NCBI RefSeq assembly: GCF_007795095.1
Contig: NZ_CP042218.1
Location: 2,831,001 to 2,895,000 of the forward strand
From: Luteimonas granuli
GTDB lineage: Bacteria > Pseudomonadota > Gammaproteobacteria > Xanthomonadales > Xanthomonadaceae
Length of the DNA: 64,000 nt
Direction: 5' to 3'
The position numbers and the translations under genes are program-made. The notes beneath the pieces are model-generated. The model saw only the letters and a list, made by a program, of their open reading frames with translations. It ran no database searches and had not been told where the DNA came from. Below are positions 35,670-46,993 of this stretch, in pieces. The number at the start of each line of letters is the position of its first letter. Within the stretch, counting starts at the first letter, position 1.

Positions 35670-36371
35670 TCAGGTGCGGCTGCCGCTGGCGGCGTCCGCG
35701 TCGGGGTCGGTGTCCAGGTCCTTGCCGCACTCCTCGACCTCGTCGCGGGACATCGTCGCGTAGGGGGCAAAGGCCGGCAGCGACGCTGCCAGCGCCTGCT
35801 GGCTGTCGTACAGCGGCGGCAGCAGCGTGCAGAGCCTGGTCGCCTCCCGCTTCAGCTTCTCCGCCTCGGCCTCGATCCGCTGCTCGTACGCCCTGCGGCC
35901 TTCATCTCCACCGAACAGCACGCTACCGATCCCGGTGAGAGCCGAACCCGCGATGTCGGCGCCCTGCGCGCCCATCGCCATCCCGGCCTGCGCGAGGTCG
36001 AGGAGGTGCCGGCGGTGGGCCAGCAGCAGCTCGCGCTGTCCAGCGGTCGTGGAAACGGGCTCGCCTTCGATCAGGAGCTCGCCCCGGGGCGTGATCTCGG
36101 CCTTGGGGAGGTTCCCGGTGGAGCGGTCGCGGCTGAAATACTGGCTTCCGTTCACGGTGATGTGGCTGTCCCCGATGCTGATGTTCTCCGTCTCGAGCTT
36201 GCGGCTGGCTTCGGCGATCGCCTTCGCCGCCTGGCGTCCGATGAAGGACTTTTCCGCATCCGCGTCAGTGGTCACGGCGGGCCGCGCGTCCCTGGCGCCG
36301 TCGCAGCCGACGGCAAGGACGCAGAGCAGGGCGATGGAAAGGACGCTTGCGACGCGTGTCCCGATGTTCAT
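35670..36371 (-). CDS. DUF2884 (YggN-family) lipoprotein
   Basis: A 233-aa protein with a lipoprotein signal (VLAVGC; Cys23 as the lipidated residue). The body has the YggN pattern: a segment around ISIGDSHITVNGSQYFSRD, AEITPRGELLIEGEPV, and a helical part LLAHRRHLLDLAQAGMAMGA followed by a hydrophobic Gly-rich stretch and a charged coiled coil. Two later cysteines (RLCTLL and VEECGK) could form a disulfide. Function unknown. Located between the ABC permease (24 bp) and the GSGD-repeat gene (22 bp), it suggests an envelope-directed operon. Confidence 0.82.
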   Translation of the reverse strand: MNIGTRVASVLSIALLCVLAVGCDGARDARPAVTTDADAEKSFIGRQAAKAIAEASRKLETENISIGDSHITVNGSQYFSRDRSTGNLPKAEITPRGELLIEGEPVSTTAGQRELLLAHRRHLLDLAQAGMAMGAQGADIAGSALTGIGSVLFGGDEGRRAYEQRIEAEAEKLKREATRLCTLLPPLYDSQQALAASLPAFAPYATMSRDEVEECGKDLDTDPDADAASGSRT

Positions 36372-36395
36372 GCCGATCCTCCGGAGGGTCTGGTT

Positions 36396-37442
36396 TCAGC
36401 CTTCGTCGCGCCAGCGGCGCAGGCGGGTGGCGAGCAGCAGCATGGCCACGCCGGCGGCGGCGCCGATCCAGGTGGCGGGCTGGAGCAGGTTCGAGTACAC
36501 CGCGGCGGGCTGGATCAGGTGCAGCAGGCCCGAGCCGCCGAAGTCGGCGCCGTCGAGGCGCGTGAGGTCGTGACCGGTCATCGGGACCACCCCCAGCAGC
36601 ATGCGCGCCACGATGTTGCTCCAGAACCACTGCGCGTCCAGGCCGAATATCCGCATCACGCTGAACATGGCCACGAACACGCCCGACAGCACCGGCACAA
36701 GCACCGCCCAGAGGAAGGGCACGCTGCGCGCCCAGGCCGAGCACAGCATCAGCCAGCCGACGGTCGGCAGCGCCCAGATCGCGTAGACCGGGATGGCCGC
36801 GAGCACCGAGAGGGAGATCGCCAGCGGATGACCCGGGCCCCAGATCAGCTCCCAGGGGCTGCCGCCGTGGATCATCACCAGGACGCTGAGCATGACCAGG
36901 AACAGCAGCATCGTCGCGACCGCGGCCAGCGTCGCCATCACCGGGATGGTCACCACCGCGCTCACCACCTTGGACAGCACGGTCTCGCCGTCGGACAGCG
37001 GGAGCGACTTCCAGAACAGCACGCTGCGGTCCTTGCGCTCGTCGTACAGCGCGCCAAGGCAGTAGAAGAACATCACGAACACCATGACGATGTACGGCCA
37101 GCTCGAGGACATCATCATGGCCACGTCGATCCCGGCGGCCAGCTGCGCCTTGTCCTCGGCGGACATCTGTGCCGCGAGCACGCCCAGGTCGAGGCCGTTG
37201 ATCGACATCCTGGTTCCGTCGTCGAGGAAGATGCCGGCGTCGCTGTCGGCCCGGCGCATCGCGACCATGCCGATGACGAAGAACACCGCGGTCAGCAGCA
37301 GCGAGATCGCGCCTGCGATCACCGGCGCCCAGAGGAAGCCGCCCCTGTGCTCCCAGAACTCGCGACTGAGCAGCAGGGCGAAGCGGTGGGTCCTGTGCGC
37401 CGGGGTCCGTGCCACCGGCGGGGTGTGGACTGTGGCGTTCAT
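36396..37442 (-). CDS. ABC-2 type transporter permease
   Basis: A 348-aa membrane protein with about six hydrophobic helices: near residues 38-60, 115-135, 160-185, 200-235, 245-270 and at the C-terminus (AGVAMLLLATRLRRWRDEG). A soluble loop with DGTRMSINGLDLGVLAAQM separates the first two helices, as in YtrC-like and other ABC-2 permeases. The phrase GALYDERKDRSVLFWKSLPLSDGETVLSK just after the second helix is the coupling region typical of this group. Its start overlaps the ATPase stop (ATGA), so the two are translated together as one transporter. Substrate unknown; YtrBC-type systems are linked to envelope stress and antibiotics. Confidence 0.9.
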   Translation of the reverse strand: MNATVHTPPVARTPAHRTHRFALLLSREFWEHRGGFLWAPVIAGAISLLLTAVFFVIGMVAMRRADSDAGIFLDDGTRMSINGLDLGVLAAQMSAEDKAQLAAGIDVAMMMSSSWPYIVMVFVMFFYCLGALYDERKDRSVLFWKSLPLSDGETVLSKVVSAVVTIPVMATLAAVATMLLFLVMLSVLVMIHGGSPWELIWGPGHPLAISLSVLAAIPVYAIWALPTVGWLMLCSAWARSVPFLWAVLVPVLSGVFVAMFSVMRIFGLDAQWFWSNIVARMLLGVVPMTGHDLTRLDGADFGGSGLLHLIQPAAVYSNLLQPATWIGAAAGVAMLLLATRLRRWRDEG

Positions 37443-38311
37443 GCGTAGGTTCCCTTCATGGTGGCGACGAACAGGTCTGCAAGGGCGGGAGTGCGGGTCT
37501 CGCCGAAGGCGGCGAGCGCGTCGCGCTCGATGCCGTCGAACAGCATCACGGTCTTGCCGAACGGCAGTGCGCGCTCGTCGATGGGGCCAGCCGCGCGCGC
37601 GGCCTCGGCCTGGCCGGCGTCGACCAGGACTTCGGTGAAGCGTGCCGCCAGCTCGTCCATCGGTGCGTCGAGCACGATCCGGCCGTCGCGGATGAACAGG
37701 GCGTCGGTGAGGATGTGTTCGACCTCCTCGACCTGGTGGGTGGTGATGAGGATCGTCTTCTCCTCGTCGAAGTAGTCCTCCAGCAGACGCTGGTAGAACT
37801 CCTTGCGGTAGAGCACGTCCAGGCCGAGCGTCGGCTCGTCCAGCACCAGCAGGCGGGCGTCGATGGCCATCACCAGCGCGAGGTGCAGCTGCACGATCAT
37901 GCCCTTGGACATCTCGCGCACCCGCATCTTCGGGGTCAGCTTGGTGTTGGCCAGGAAGCGCTCGCAGCGGGCGCGGTCGAAGCGCGGGTGCACGCCCTCG
38001 ACGAAGGCGATCGCCTCGCGCACCCGGATCCAGCGGGGCAGCACGGCGACGTCGGCGATGAAGCAGACGTCGTTCATCAGCAGGTTGCGCTGCGTCCGCG
38101 GGTCGCGGCCGAGCACCGTGAGCGAGCCTTCGAACGGGATCAGGCCGAGGATCGCCTTCAGCGCCGTGGTCTTGCCGGCACCGTTGGGGCCGATCAGGCC
38201 GACGATACGGCCGGAGTCGATCCGGAAGTCGGCGCCGTCGAGGGCCGGCTTGCCCTTGTAGGCCTTGCCCAGGCCGCGGGCGTCGATGACGGCGGTGTCG
38301 TGTGCGTTCAT
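37439..38311 (-). CDS. ABC transporter ATP-binding protein (YtrB-like)
   Basis: A 290-aa ATPase. Walker A GLIGPNGAGKTTALKAILG near residue 38, Q-loop region around CFIADVAVLPRW, a signature that reads MSKGMIVQLHLALVMA instead of LSGGQ (a variant seen in the YtrB/EcsA-like group), Walker B ARLLVLDEPTLGLDVLYRK, and the switch histidine in LITTHQVEEVEHI. Its start codon overlaps the GntR stop and its stop overlaps the permease start, both as ATGA, giving strong translational coupling. Confidence 0.92.
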   Translation of the reverse strand: MNAHDTAVIDARGLGKAYKGKPALDGADFRIDSGRIVGLIGPNGAGKTTALKAILGLIPFEGSLTVLGRDPRTQRNLLMNDVCFIADVAVLPRWIRVREAIAFVEGVHPRFDRARCERFLANTKLTPKMRVREMSKGMIVQLHLALVMAIDARLLVLDEPTLGLDVLYRKEFYQRLLEDYFDEEKTILITTHQVEEVEHILTDALFIRDGRIVLDAPMDELAARFTEVLVDAGQAEAARAAGPIDERALPFGKTVMLFDGIERDALAAFGETRTPALADLFVATMKGTYA

Positions 38312-38670
38312 GCGGAGTCCCCTTCGCGCAGCAGTTCTTCGGGCGAAAGGCCGAGGAGACGGATCCGCTCCAGTACCTGCGGCCATTCTTCATTGAGGAA
38401 ACGTTCGCGCTCGTTGCCGAGCAGCTTCTTCGATGCCTGTTCGGTCACGAACATGCCCAGCCCGCGGCGCTTCTCCACCAGGGCCTCGTCGGCCAGCTCC
38501 TGGTAGGCGCGCGAGACCGTGATCGGGTTGAGCTGGTACTCCGCGGCGACCTGGCGCACCGACGGCAGGGCGTCGCCGGGCTTGAGCTGGCCATCGAGCA
38601 TCATCGCGATGACCCGCTCCTTCAGCTGGCGGTAGATCGGAGCGCTGTCGCTCCACTGGATGCCGGACAT
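38308..38670 (-). CDS. GntR-family regulator, YtrA subfamily
   Basis: A 120-aa repressor-sized protein. The winged helix covers residues about 8-75 (PIYRQLKERVIAMMLDGQL, ALPSVRQVAAEYQLNPITVS, EALVEKRRGLGMFV) and is followed by only a short helical tail, the YtrA arrangement, without a ligand domain. Members usually repress their own operon, which encodes an ABC transporter. Here the operon promoter carries a 26-bp palindrome (38928-38953) that is the obvious operator. Start 3 bp after the stop of the small upstream gene. Confidence 0.92.
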   Translation of the reverse strand: MSGIQWSDSAPIYRQLKERVIAMMLDGQLKPGDALPSVRQVAAEYQLNPITVSRAYQELADEALVEKRRGLGMFVTEQASKKLLGNERERFLNEEWPQVLERIRLLGLSPEELLREGDSA

Positions 38671-38673
38671 GGC

Positions 38674-38903
38674 TCAGCCTCCGATACGGCGCAGGCCGCG
38701 GGCGAAAGAGAAATAGGGCAGGGCGAGCCCCCGGCGCGCGGCGGTGGCGCCGGTACGGGCCTCGACTTCTTCGGAAGCATCCACCGCGGCGATATCCATC
38801 GATGCCGCGGACCGGCCGGCGGGAGAACCGGCCAGGGGGCGACGGCCAGCAGCAGGCCGCAGGCGAGGAGCGCGATCTGGGGGCGTGTGAGCTTGCGGTT
38901 CAT
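38674..38903 (-). pseudogene. Small membrane protein at head of GntR-ABC operon, apparent -1 frameshift
   Basis: Begins MNRKLTRPQIALLACGLLLA (signal or membrane segment) behind an AGGA site. The frame then drifts into Pro/Arg-rich residues, while the next frame reads GRSAASMDIAAVDASEEVE and ends ALPYFSFARGLRRIGG with a stop 3 bp before the GntR start. Adding one base in the G5 run at 38835-38839 joins them into a 76-aa protein. Short hypothetical genes preceding the regulator are plausible in such operons, but I do not recognise a family. Its reality rests on the spacing and on the sensible join. Confidence 0.55.
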
Positions 38904-38927
38904 GGCGGTCATCCTGCTCGAGGAGAC

Positions 38928-38953
38928 TGGTGTTGTATGCAACTATAACACCA
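38928..38953. promoter_or_regulatory. Palindromic operator for the GntR/YtrA-type regulator
   Basis: TGGTGTT at 38928-38934 mirrors AACACCA at 38947-38953, with TA/TA continuing inward (38936-37 and 38944-45). It overlaps the -10 box of the operon promoter on the minus strand, the usual site for autorepression. It is AT-rich against a GC-rich background. Confidence 0.65.
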
Positions 38954-38969
38954 CCACACGGGCGGTCAA
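38942..38969 (-). promoter_or_regulatory. Promoter of the small protein-GntR-ABC operon
   Basis: On the minus strand TTGACC (38964-38969) and TATAGT (38942-38947) are 16 bp apart, close to sigma-70 consensus. A start near 38935 gives a leader of about 32 nt with an AGGA ribosome site before the ATG at 38903. Confidence 0.65.
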
Positions 38970-39091
38970 GCACTGCCGGACCCAACTGATGGCATGGCCC
39001 CTCCTGGCGATTGCCGGGGCCGGCGCCGACCGCGACAATAGGCGCTTCTCCGCCGCGCCGGTCGCGGCCAGAGCCCAGGAGCCTTCCCAGA

Positions 39092-40033
39092 ATGAAACCC
39101 TTGCTGCGCGGCCTGCTCGCGCTGTCCCTTGCCACGGCCCTGTCGCTGGCCCCCGCAGTCGCCCAGGAGAACACCGTGCCGAGCACCGAGCGCGAGAAGA
39201 ACAGCTACATGATCGGCCTCGACGTCGGCCGCTCGATCGAGATGGTCGGTCCGGACCTGGACCGCGAGGCCTTCCTGCGGGCCGTCCGCCATGCCCTGGA
39301 CGGCGGCGAGCCGCTGATCACCGAGGCCGAGGCCGCCCAGGTGGGCCCGGCGCTGATGCAGCGCGTGGCCGTCCGCAGCGGGCAGTCGATTCCGGGCATG
39401 GCGCCGGGGACGATGCCGCCGCCGGTGCCGGCCGACAAGGTCGGCCTGCTCCTGGGTGCCGACGTGGGCCGCTCGCTCGCGCCGCTCAGGGAGGAGATCG
39501 ACCTGGATGCGTTCGCGGGCGCCGTCGCCACCGTGCTCGACGGCGGCACGCCGCTCCTGGGCGAGTCCGAGCTGGCCTCCATCCGCGATGCGTTCACTTC
39601 CCGCATCCAGGAGCGCATGCGTGCGGAAAGCGAGGCCGCCGCCAGCAACAACGCAGCGGAGGGGGCCGCGTTCCTCGCCGGCAACAAGGCGGTGAAGGGC
39701 GTGGTGACCACCGGCTCGGGCCTGCAGTACATGGTGCTGCGCCAGGGATCGGGCCCGCGCCCCGGCCGGGGCGCGCAGGTCCGGGTGAACTACGAGGGCC
39801 GCCTGCTGGATGGAACCGTGTTCGACAGCTCCTATGCGCGCAACGATCCGGCCACCTTCGGCCTGGACCAGGTGATCGCGGGCTGGACCGAGGGCCTGCA
39901 GCTGATGCCGGTGGGCGCCAAGTACCGCTTCTGGATCCCGTCGGAGCTGGCCTACGGGCGCAACGGCTCGCCGGGCGGCATCCCGCCCAACGCCACCCTC
40001 GTCTTCGACGTCGAACTGCTCGACCTGCCCTGA
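39092..40033 (+). CDS. Secreted FKBP-type peptidyl-prolyl isomerase with duplicated N-terminal domain
   Basis: A 313-aa protein with a signal peptide (cut near AVAQ, residue 25). Two N-terminal FKBP_N/Mip-like dimerisation units are visible side by side: about residues 37-95 (IGLDVGRSIEM, VRHALDGGEPLITEAE) and 117-180 (LGADVGRSLAP, VATVLDGGTPLLGESE). A single C-terminal FKBP domain follows ([60 protein letters not shown]). It should catalyse proline isomerisation in the periplasm. FkpA and Mip have only one N-terminal unit, so the duplication is notable. A paralogue follows after 32 bp. Confidence 0.9.
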   Translation: MKPLLRGLLALSLATALSLAPAVAQENTVPSTEREKNSYMIGLDVGRSIEMVGPDLDREAFLRAVRHALDGGEPLITEAEAAQVGPALMQRVAVRSGQSIPGMAPGTMPPPVPADKVGLLLGADVGRSLAPLREEIDLDAFAGAVATVLDGGTPLLGESELASIRDAFTSRIQERMRAESEAAASNNAAEGAAFLAGNKAVKGVVTTGSGLQYMVLRQGSGPRPGRGAQVRVNYEGRLLDGTVFDSSYARNDPATFGLDQVIAGWTEGLQLMPVGAKYRFWIPSELAYGRNGSPGGIPPNATLVFDVELLDLP

Positions 40034-40065
40034 CCGCTCGCCACTCCCCACTCCGAGGTCCATCC

Positions 40066-40824
40066 ATGAACAAGCTCGCACGAGCCACTGCGACCAGCCT
40101 GCTGGCCGCTTCGCTCCTCGTCGCCCTGGGCGCCTGCAAGAAGATCGAGCCGGGCGACAAGGCCGCCGCCGGCGAGGAAGGCACGGCCGCGGCACTCGAC
40201 ATCCCGGCGCTGCCCACCGCGAAGCAGCAGGCCGGCTACGCGATCGGGCTGCAGATCGGCGGTTCGCTCGTCGAGATCAAGGAGGAAGTCGATTTCGACG
40301 CCCTGGTCAAGGCCATGCGCACGTCGATGGACGGCGGTGACCCGCTGATGACCGAGGAGCAGGCGCAGCAGGCCTTCGAAGCCTTCGGCCAGCGCATGCA
40401 GGCGAAGATGGCCGCGGGCAACCGCGAGGCCGGCGAGGCCTTCCTGGCGGCCAACGCCGCACAGGAGGGCGTGCAGGTCACCGGTTCGGGCCTGCAGTAC
40501 AAGGTCCTGGAGCAGGGCGACGGTCCCAAGCCGGGCCCCGAGAGCCGGGTGAGCGTCCATTACCGCGGCTCGCTGGTCGACGGCACCGTGTTCGACAGTT
40601 CCTATGACCGCGGGGAGCCGGCCGTGTTCACGCTGTCCAGCGTCGTGCCGGGTTGGCAGGAGGGCCTGCAGCTGATGCCGGTGGGCAGCAAGTACATGCT
40701 CTGGCTGCCCAGCGACCTGGGCTACGGCGACATGGGCACCCCGGGAGGGCCGATCCCGCCGGGCAGCGCCCTCGTGTTCGAGGTCGAGCTGCTCGATATC
40801 GTGGACGACGGCGCGGCGGAATAG
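40066..40824 (+). CDS. FKBP-type peptidyl-prolyl isomerase lipoprotein
   Basis: A 252-aa protein with a lipobox LGAC (Cys24 lipidated). One FKBP_N unit ([35 protein letters not shown]) precedes the FKBP domain ([61 protein letters not shown]). It is a close paralogue of the gene before it, which suggests tandem duplication followed by a change of anchor: one copy soluble, the other membrane-attached. The ugd start codon lies only 4 nt past its stop. Confidence 0.92.
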   Translation: MNKLARATATSLLAASLLVALGACKKIEPGDKAAAGEEGTAAALDIPALPTAKQQAGYAIGLQIGGSLVEIKEEVDFDALVKAMRTSMDGGDPLMTEEQAQQAFEAFGQRMQAKMAAGNREAGEAFLAANAAQEGVQVTGSGLQYKVLEQGDGPKPGPESRVSVHYRGSLVDGTVFDSSYDRGEPAVFTLSSVVPGWQEGLQLMPVGSKYMLWLPSDLGYGDMGTPGGPIPPGSALVFEVELLDIVDDGAAE

Positions 40825-40828
40825 AGCC

Positions 40829-42172
40829 TTGCGCGTCAGCATCTTCGGCACGGGCTACGTCGGCCTGGTCACCGGGACCTGCCTGGCCGAGGTCGGGCAC
40901 GACGTGGTCTGCGTCGACGTCGACGCCGGCAAGGTCGAGCGCCTGCGCCAGGGCATCATTCCGATCTTCGAACCGGGACTGGAGCCGATGGTGAGGTCCA
41001 ACCACGCCGCCGGCCGGCTGGATTTCACCACCGATGCCGCGCGTGCCGTCGCGCACGGCGAAGTCGTGCTGATCGCCGTCGGCACTCCGCCCGACGAGGA
41101 CGGAAGCGCCGACCTCCAGTACGTGCTTGCGGTGGCGCGCACCATCGGGGAGCACCTCGAACGCCCCGTGATCGTGGTCGACAAGTCGACGGTGCCCGTG
41201 GGCACGGCCGACCGCGTGCGCGCCACCATCGCCTCGGTGCTGGCCGCGCGCGGCGCCGACATCGGCTTCGACGTGGTGTCCAATCCGGAGTTCCTGAAGG
41301 AGGGCGCCGCGGTCGAGGACTGCATGCGTCCCGACCGCATCGTGCTGGGGGCCGATAGCCCCGCCGCGGTGGAGAAGCTGAAGCGCCTGTACGCACCGTT
41401 CAACCGCAACCGCGACCGCTTCGTGGTCATGGACCAGCGGTCGGCCGAGCTGACCAAGTACGCGGCCAACGCCATGCTCGCGACCAAGATCAGCTTCATG
41501 AACGAGATCGCGAACATCGCCGAGCGCGTGGGCGCGGACGTGGAGATGGTCCGCAAGGGCATCGGCTCCGACCCGCGCATCGGCTGGCACTTCATCTACC
41601 CCGGCGCCGGCTACGGCGGCTCCTGCTTCCCCAAGGATGTGCAGGCGCTGGCCCGGACCGCCCAGCAGCACGGCCATCCGCCGCTGCTGCTGGATGCCGT
41701 GGAGGCCGTGAACGAGCGCCAGAAGGGCCATCTGCACGAACTGGCTCTGCGCCATTACGGTGCCGCCGGCATCGCCGGCAAGACCTTCGCCGTCTGGGGG
41801 CTCGCGTTCAAGCCCGATACGGATGACATGCGCGAGGCCTCGAGCCGCCGTCTGCTGGCGCAGCTGTGGGACTCGGGTGCGCGGGTGCGCGCCTACGATC
41901 CGGAAGCCGCCGGCGAGGCCCGCCGGATCTTCGGCGAACGCGACGACCTCGTGCTCTGCGGCTCCGCCCAGGAGGCGCTGGAAGGCGCCGACGCGCTGGC
42001 GGTGGTGACCGAGTGGAAGCAGTTCCGCAGCGCCGATCTGGCGCAGGTCCGTGCGCAGCTGGCCGACGGGGTGCTCTTCGACGGCCGCAACATCTACCGT
42101 CCCGAAGACGCCGAGGAGGCCGGCCTGGCCTATTACGGCATTGGCCGCGGGCGTTCGGTGCGGGCTCCCTGA
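40829..42172 (+). CDS. ugd: UDP-glucose 6-dehydrogenase
   Basis: A 447-aa enzyme oxidising UDP-glucose to UDP-glucuronate, a precursor of exopolysaccharide and lipid A modifications. The NAD-binding motif is [20 protein letters not shown] at the N-terminus; [20 protein letters not shown] and the catalytic Cys266 in [13 protein letters not shown] are intact; the C-terminal domain begins at [17 protein letters not shown]. The start is a TTG 4 nt after the previous stop, so its translation probably depends on ribosomes arriving from the FKBP gene. slyX follows with a 1-nt gap. Confidence 0.96.
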   Translation: MRVSIFGTGYVGLVTGTCLAEVGHDVVCVDVDAGKVERLRQGIIPIFEPGLEPMVRSNHAAGRLDFTTDAARAVAHGEVVLIAVGTPPDEDGSADLQYVLAVARTIGEHLERPVIVVDKSTVPVGTADRVRATIASVLAARGADIGFDVVSNPEFLKEGAAVEDCMRPDRIVLGADSPAAVEKLKRLYAPFNRNRDRFVVMDQRSAELTKYAANAMLATKISFMNEIANIAERVGADVEMVRKGIGSDPRIGWHFIYPGAGYGGSCFPKDVQALARTAQQHGHPPLLLDAVEAVNERQKGHLHELALRHYGAAGIAGKTFAVWGLAFKPDTDDMREASSRRLLAQLWDSGARVRAYDPEAAGEARRIFGERDDLVLCGSAQEALEGADALAVVTEWKQFRSADLAQVRAQLADGVLFDGRNIYRPEDAEEAGLAYYGIGRGRSVRAP

Positions 42173-42173
42173 C

Positions 42174-42389
42174 GTGGCGACCGGACTCGAAGCCCGCGTG
42201 GTCGAGCTGGAGACGCGTCTGGCGTTCCAGGAGCAGTCGTTGGCCGAACTCAGCGACGCCCTGGCCGAAGCCCGCCTCGAACTGTCGCGCAACGATGCCC
42301 TGCTGCGTCGCGCGCTCGAGGAGCTGCGCGCCAACCGGCCCGGCCTCACCGGCGACCCTGCCGACGAGCCACCCCCGCCGCACTACTGA
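42174..42389 (+). CDS. slyX: SlyX family protein
   Basis: A 71-aa coiled-coil protein: LEARVVELETRLAFQEQSLA is the SlyX signature, and it ends with the Pro-rich PPPPHY seen across the family. The start is GTG, one base after the ugd stop, and no ATG is available; translation is likely coupled. Function in the family is not settled. Confidence 0.88.
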   Translation: MATGLEARVVELETRLAFQEQSLAELSDALAEARLELSRNDALLRRALEELRANRPGLTGDPADEPPPPHY

Positions 42390-42394
42390 ACGAC

Positions 42395-43045
42395 ATGAGC
42401 GATTCCCTGAAAGACCAGCTTCTTGGCCTGGGCTTCAAGCCCAGCCCGGCCGTGGACAGGCACAAGGGCCCTCGTCGCGGCGAAGCGCCGGGAGGCAAGG
42501 GGCAGGGCGGCCCGCGCGCGGGCAGGGGCGCCATCGGCAAGGGTATGGCCGGCCAGGGCGCGGCCGGCAAGGGCGGGAAGCACCCGGGCGGCCCGCGCGG
42601 GCGCGGCCCGCGCACGGAGGATGACATCGACCTCGCCAAGGCCTACGCCATCCGTGCGCAGCGCGAGAAGGACGAGCGCATCCGGGCCGAACGCGAGAAG
42701 CAGGAGGCCGCGCGCCTGCGCCGCGAGGCCCAGGCGAAGCTCGCCGCGCTGCTGGAGGGCAAGGGCCTGAACGCGGCCGATGCCGAGCACGCCCGTCACT
42801 TCGAATACGGCGGCAGGATCAAGCGGGTGCACGTGACCGGGGAGCAGCTGCGCGCGCTCAACGCCGGCGAACTGGGCGTGGTCCAGCTTGGCGGCCGCTA
42901 TCTCCTGGTCACGGCCGCCACCCTGGCCGAGGCCGAAGCCCTCTTTCCCGCATGCGTCGCGCTGAAGGTCGACCCGGACGCCCCGGCCGCCGACGATCCG
43001 TACTCGGACCCGCGCTACCAGGTGCCGGACGACCTGGTGTGGTGA
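42395..43045 (+). CDS. DUF2058 (YaiL-family) protein with Gly/Lys/Arg-rich insert
   Basis: A 216-aa protein. The N-terminus SDSLKDQLLGLGF and the charged helix DLAKAYAIRAQREKDERIRA match DUF2058; the C-terminal domain (RHFEYGGRIKRVHVTGEQLR, ALNAGELGVVQLGGRYLLV) is intact. The unusual part is residues about 24-73, a low-complexity Gly/Lys/Arg/Pro stretch (for example RRGEAPGGKGQGGPRAGRG), highly basic and of the RGG type that often binds RNA. That role is inference. Starts 5 bp after slyX; stop 13 bp from the convergent MFS gene. Confidence 0.88.
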   Translation: MSDSLKDQLLGLGFKPSPAVDRHKGPRRGEAPGGKGQGGPRAGRGAIGKGMAGQGAAGKGGKHPGGPRGRGPRTEDDIDLAKAYAIRAQREKDERIRAEREKQEAARLRREAQAKLAALLEGKGLNAADAEHARHFEYGGRIKRVHVTGEQLRALNAGELGVVQLGGRYLLVTAATLAEAEALFPACVALKVDPDAPAADDPYSDPRYQVPDDLVW

Positions 43046-43058
43046 GGCGGAAGCTTCG

Positions 43059-44246
43059 TCATCCTCCATCGGAGCGGCCGCGCCGCGGCACGACCCAGAT
43101 CCAGGCGATCACGCAGCCGGCCAGGGCGAAGCAGCCGGCGGCGAGGAACGCGACGCGGCCGTCGCCGTAGGGCCAGAGCTGGCCGGCGATCAGGGCGCCG
43201 AGGACGCCGCCGGCTCCCGAGGAAAACCCATAGAACAGACCTTGCGCGTGGCCGTTGAGGGCGCCGGGGAAGTGCCTGGCCAGCAGTTGCATGGCCGACG
43301 CGAAGAACGCCGCGAAGCTGAGCGCGTGCGTGGCCTGCGCCAGCAGCATCACCGGTATGTTCTCCGGCCACAGGGCGGTCGCCCACCAGCGCAGCACCGC
43401 GCTGGCCATCGAACCCAGCAGCAGCCAGCTCGGGTCCCAGCGCCGGAAGAACGCGGAGATGGTGAAGAACACCGCGACTTCGAACACCACGCCCACCGTC
43501 CACATCAGTCCGAGCGTCGAGGTCGGATAGCCCAGGCCATCCATGTAGACCGAGAAGAAGGTGTAGTAGGGGCCGAACGAGAGCTGCTCCAGGAAACAGG
43601 CGACCAGGAACGCCGCCACGGCGGGCCGGCGCGCGATCTTCCAGAAGCCGGTGCCCGCGGGGCCGCGGGGACCGGCGTGGCCCGCGTCGCGGTTGGCGAA
43701 CGCGCTCACCGCCATCAGCGCGAACAGCGGCAGCATCGCCCAGGGCAGGGGACCCGCGCCATGGCGCTCGATCAGCCAGCCGAAGGACGTGGTGACGAGG
43801 ATGAAGCCGATCGAGCCCCAGACGCGGATCGCGCCGTAGCGGTGCGCGTCCGCGCCGAGGTGCCCCAGCGTGATCGCCTCGAACTGCGGCATCACCGCGT
43901 TGTAGAAGAAGCAGAACGCCACCATCACCGCGAACAGGGTCCATTCCGGCTGTCCGGGAAGGAAGCAGGCGAAGCTCGCCACCGTCAGCACGCTGCCGAT
44001 GCGCAGCCAGCGGATCGGCTTCGGCGACGCGGCCGCCAGCGACGCCCAGGCCGCCGGTGCCACCACGCGGGTGGCGTACCACAGGCCCATCATCACGCTG
44101 ATCGCGGTGATGCCCATGCCGCGCGACTGCAGGTGCAGCGCCCAGTACGGCGTGAACGCGCCCAGCGCGGCGTAATAGGTGAAGTAGAAGCTCGACAGCC
44201 GCAGCACGGGCGCGGCCGTCGCGACGGGGCGGTGATCCTCGGCCAT
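43059..44246 (-). CDS. MFS transporter (MFS_1_like, HcaT/LacY-type)
   Basis: A 395-aa protein with about twelve membrane helices. The start LRLSSFYFTYYAALGAFTPY with WALHLQSRGMG is the pattern of the HcaT/YwbF-like branch, and YGAIRVWGSIGFILVTTSFG in the first half is its signature loop. The substrate cannot be inferred. Its ATG is 20 bp after the metH2 stop on the same strand, so it may be the last gene of the methionine-synthase operon; a role in uptake of a methyl-cycle compound is speculation. Confidence 0.87.
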   Translation of the reverse strand: MAEDHRPVATAAPVLRLSSFYFTYYAALGAFTPYWALHLQSRGMGITAISVMMGLWYATRVVAPAAWASLAAASPKPIRWLRIGSVLTVASFACFLPGQPEWTLFAVMVAFCFFYNAVMPQFEAITLGHLGADAHRYGAIRVWGSIGFILVTTSFGWLIERHGAGPLPWAMLPLFALMAVSAFANRDAGHAGPRGPAGTGFWKIARRPAVAAFLVACFLEQLSFGPYYTFFSVYMDGLGYPTSTLGLMWTVGVVFEVAVFFTISAFFRRWDPSWLLLGSMASAVLRWWATALWPENIPVMLLAQATHALSFAAFFASAMQLLARHFPGALNGHAQGLFYGFSSGAGGVLGALIAGQLWPYGDGRVAFLAAGCFALAGCVIAWIWVVPRRGRSDGG

Positions 44247-44266
44247 CGGACTGCGGTCGGCCGGGA

Positions 44267-46989
<2,723 letters not shown>

Positions 46990-46993
<4 letters not shown>

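Noticed and set aside
43501-43550. Another CATCCATG motif inside the MFS gene
   Set aside because: It is a lone short match within coding sequence with no surrounding stems, so it is not a third copy of the clover-leaf repeat.
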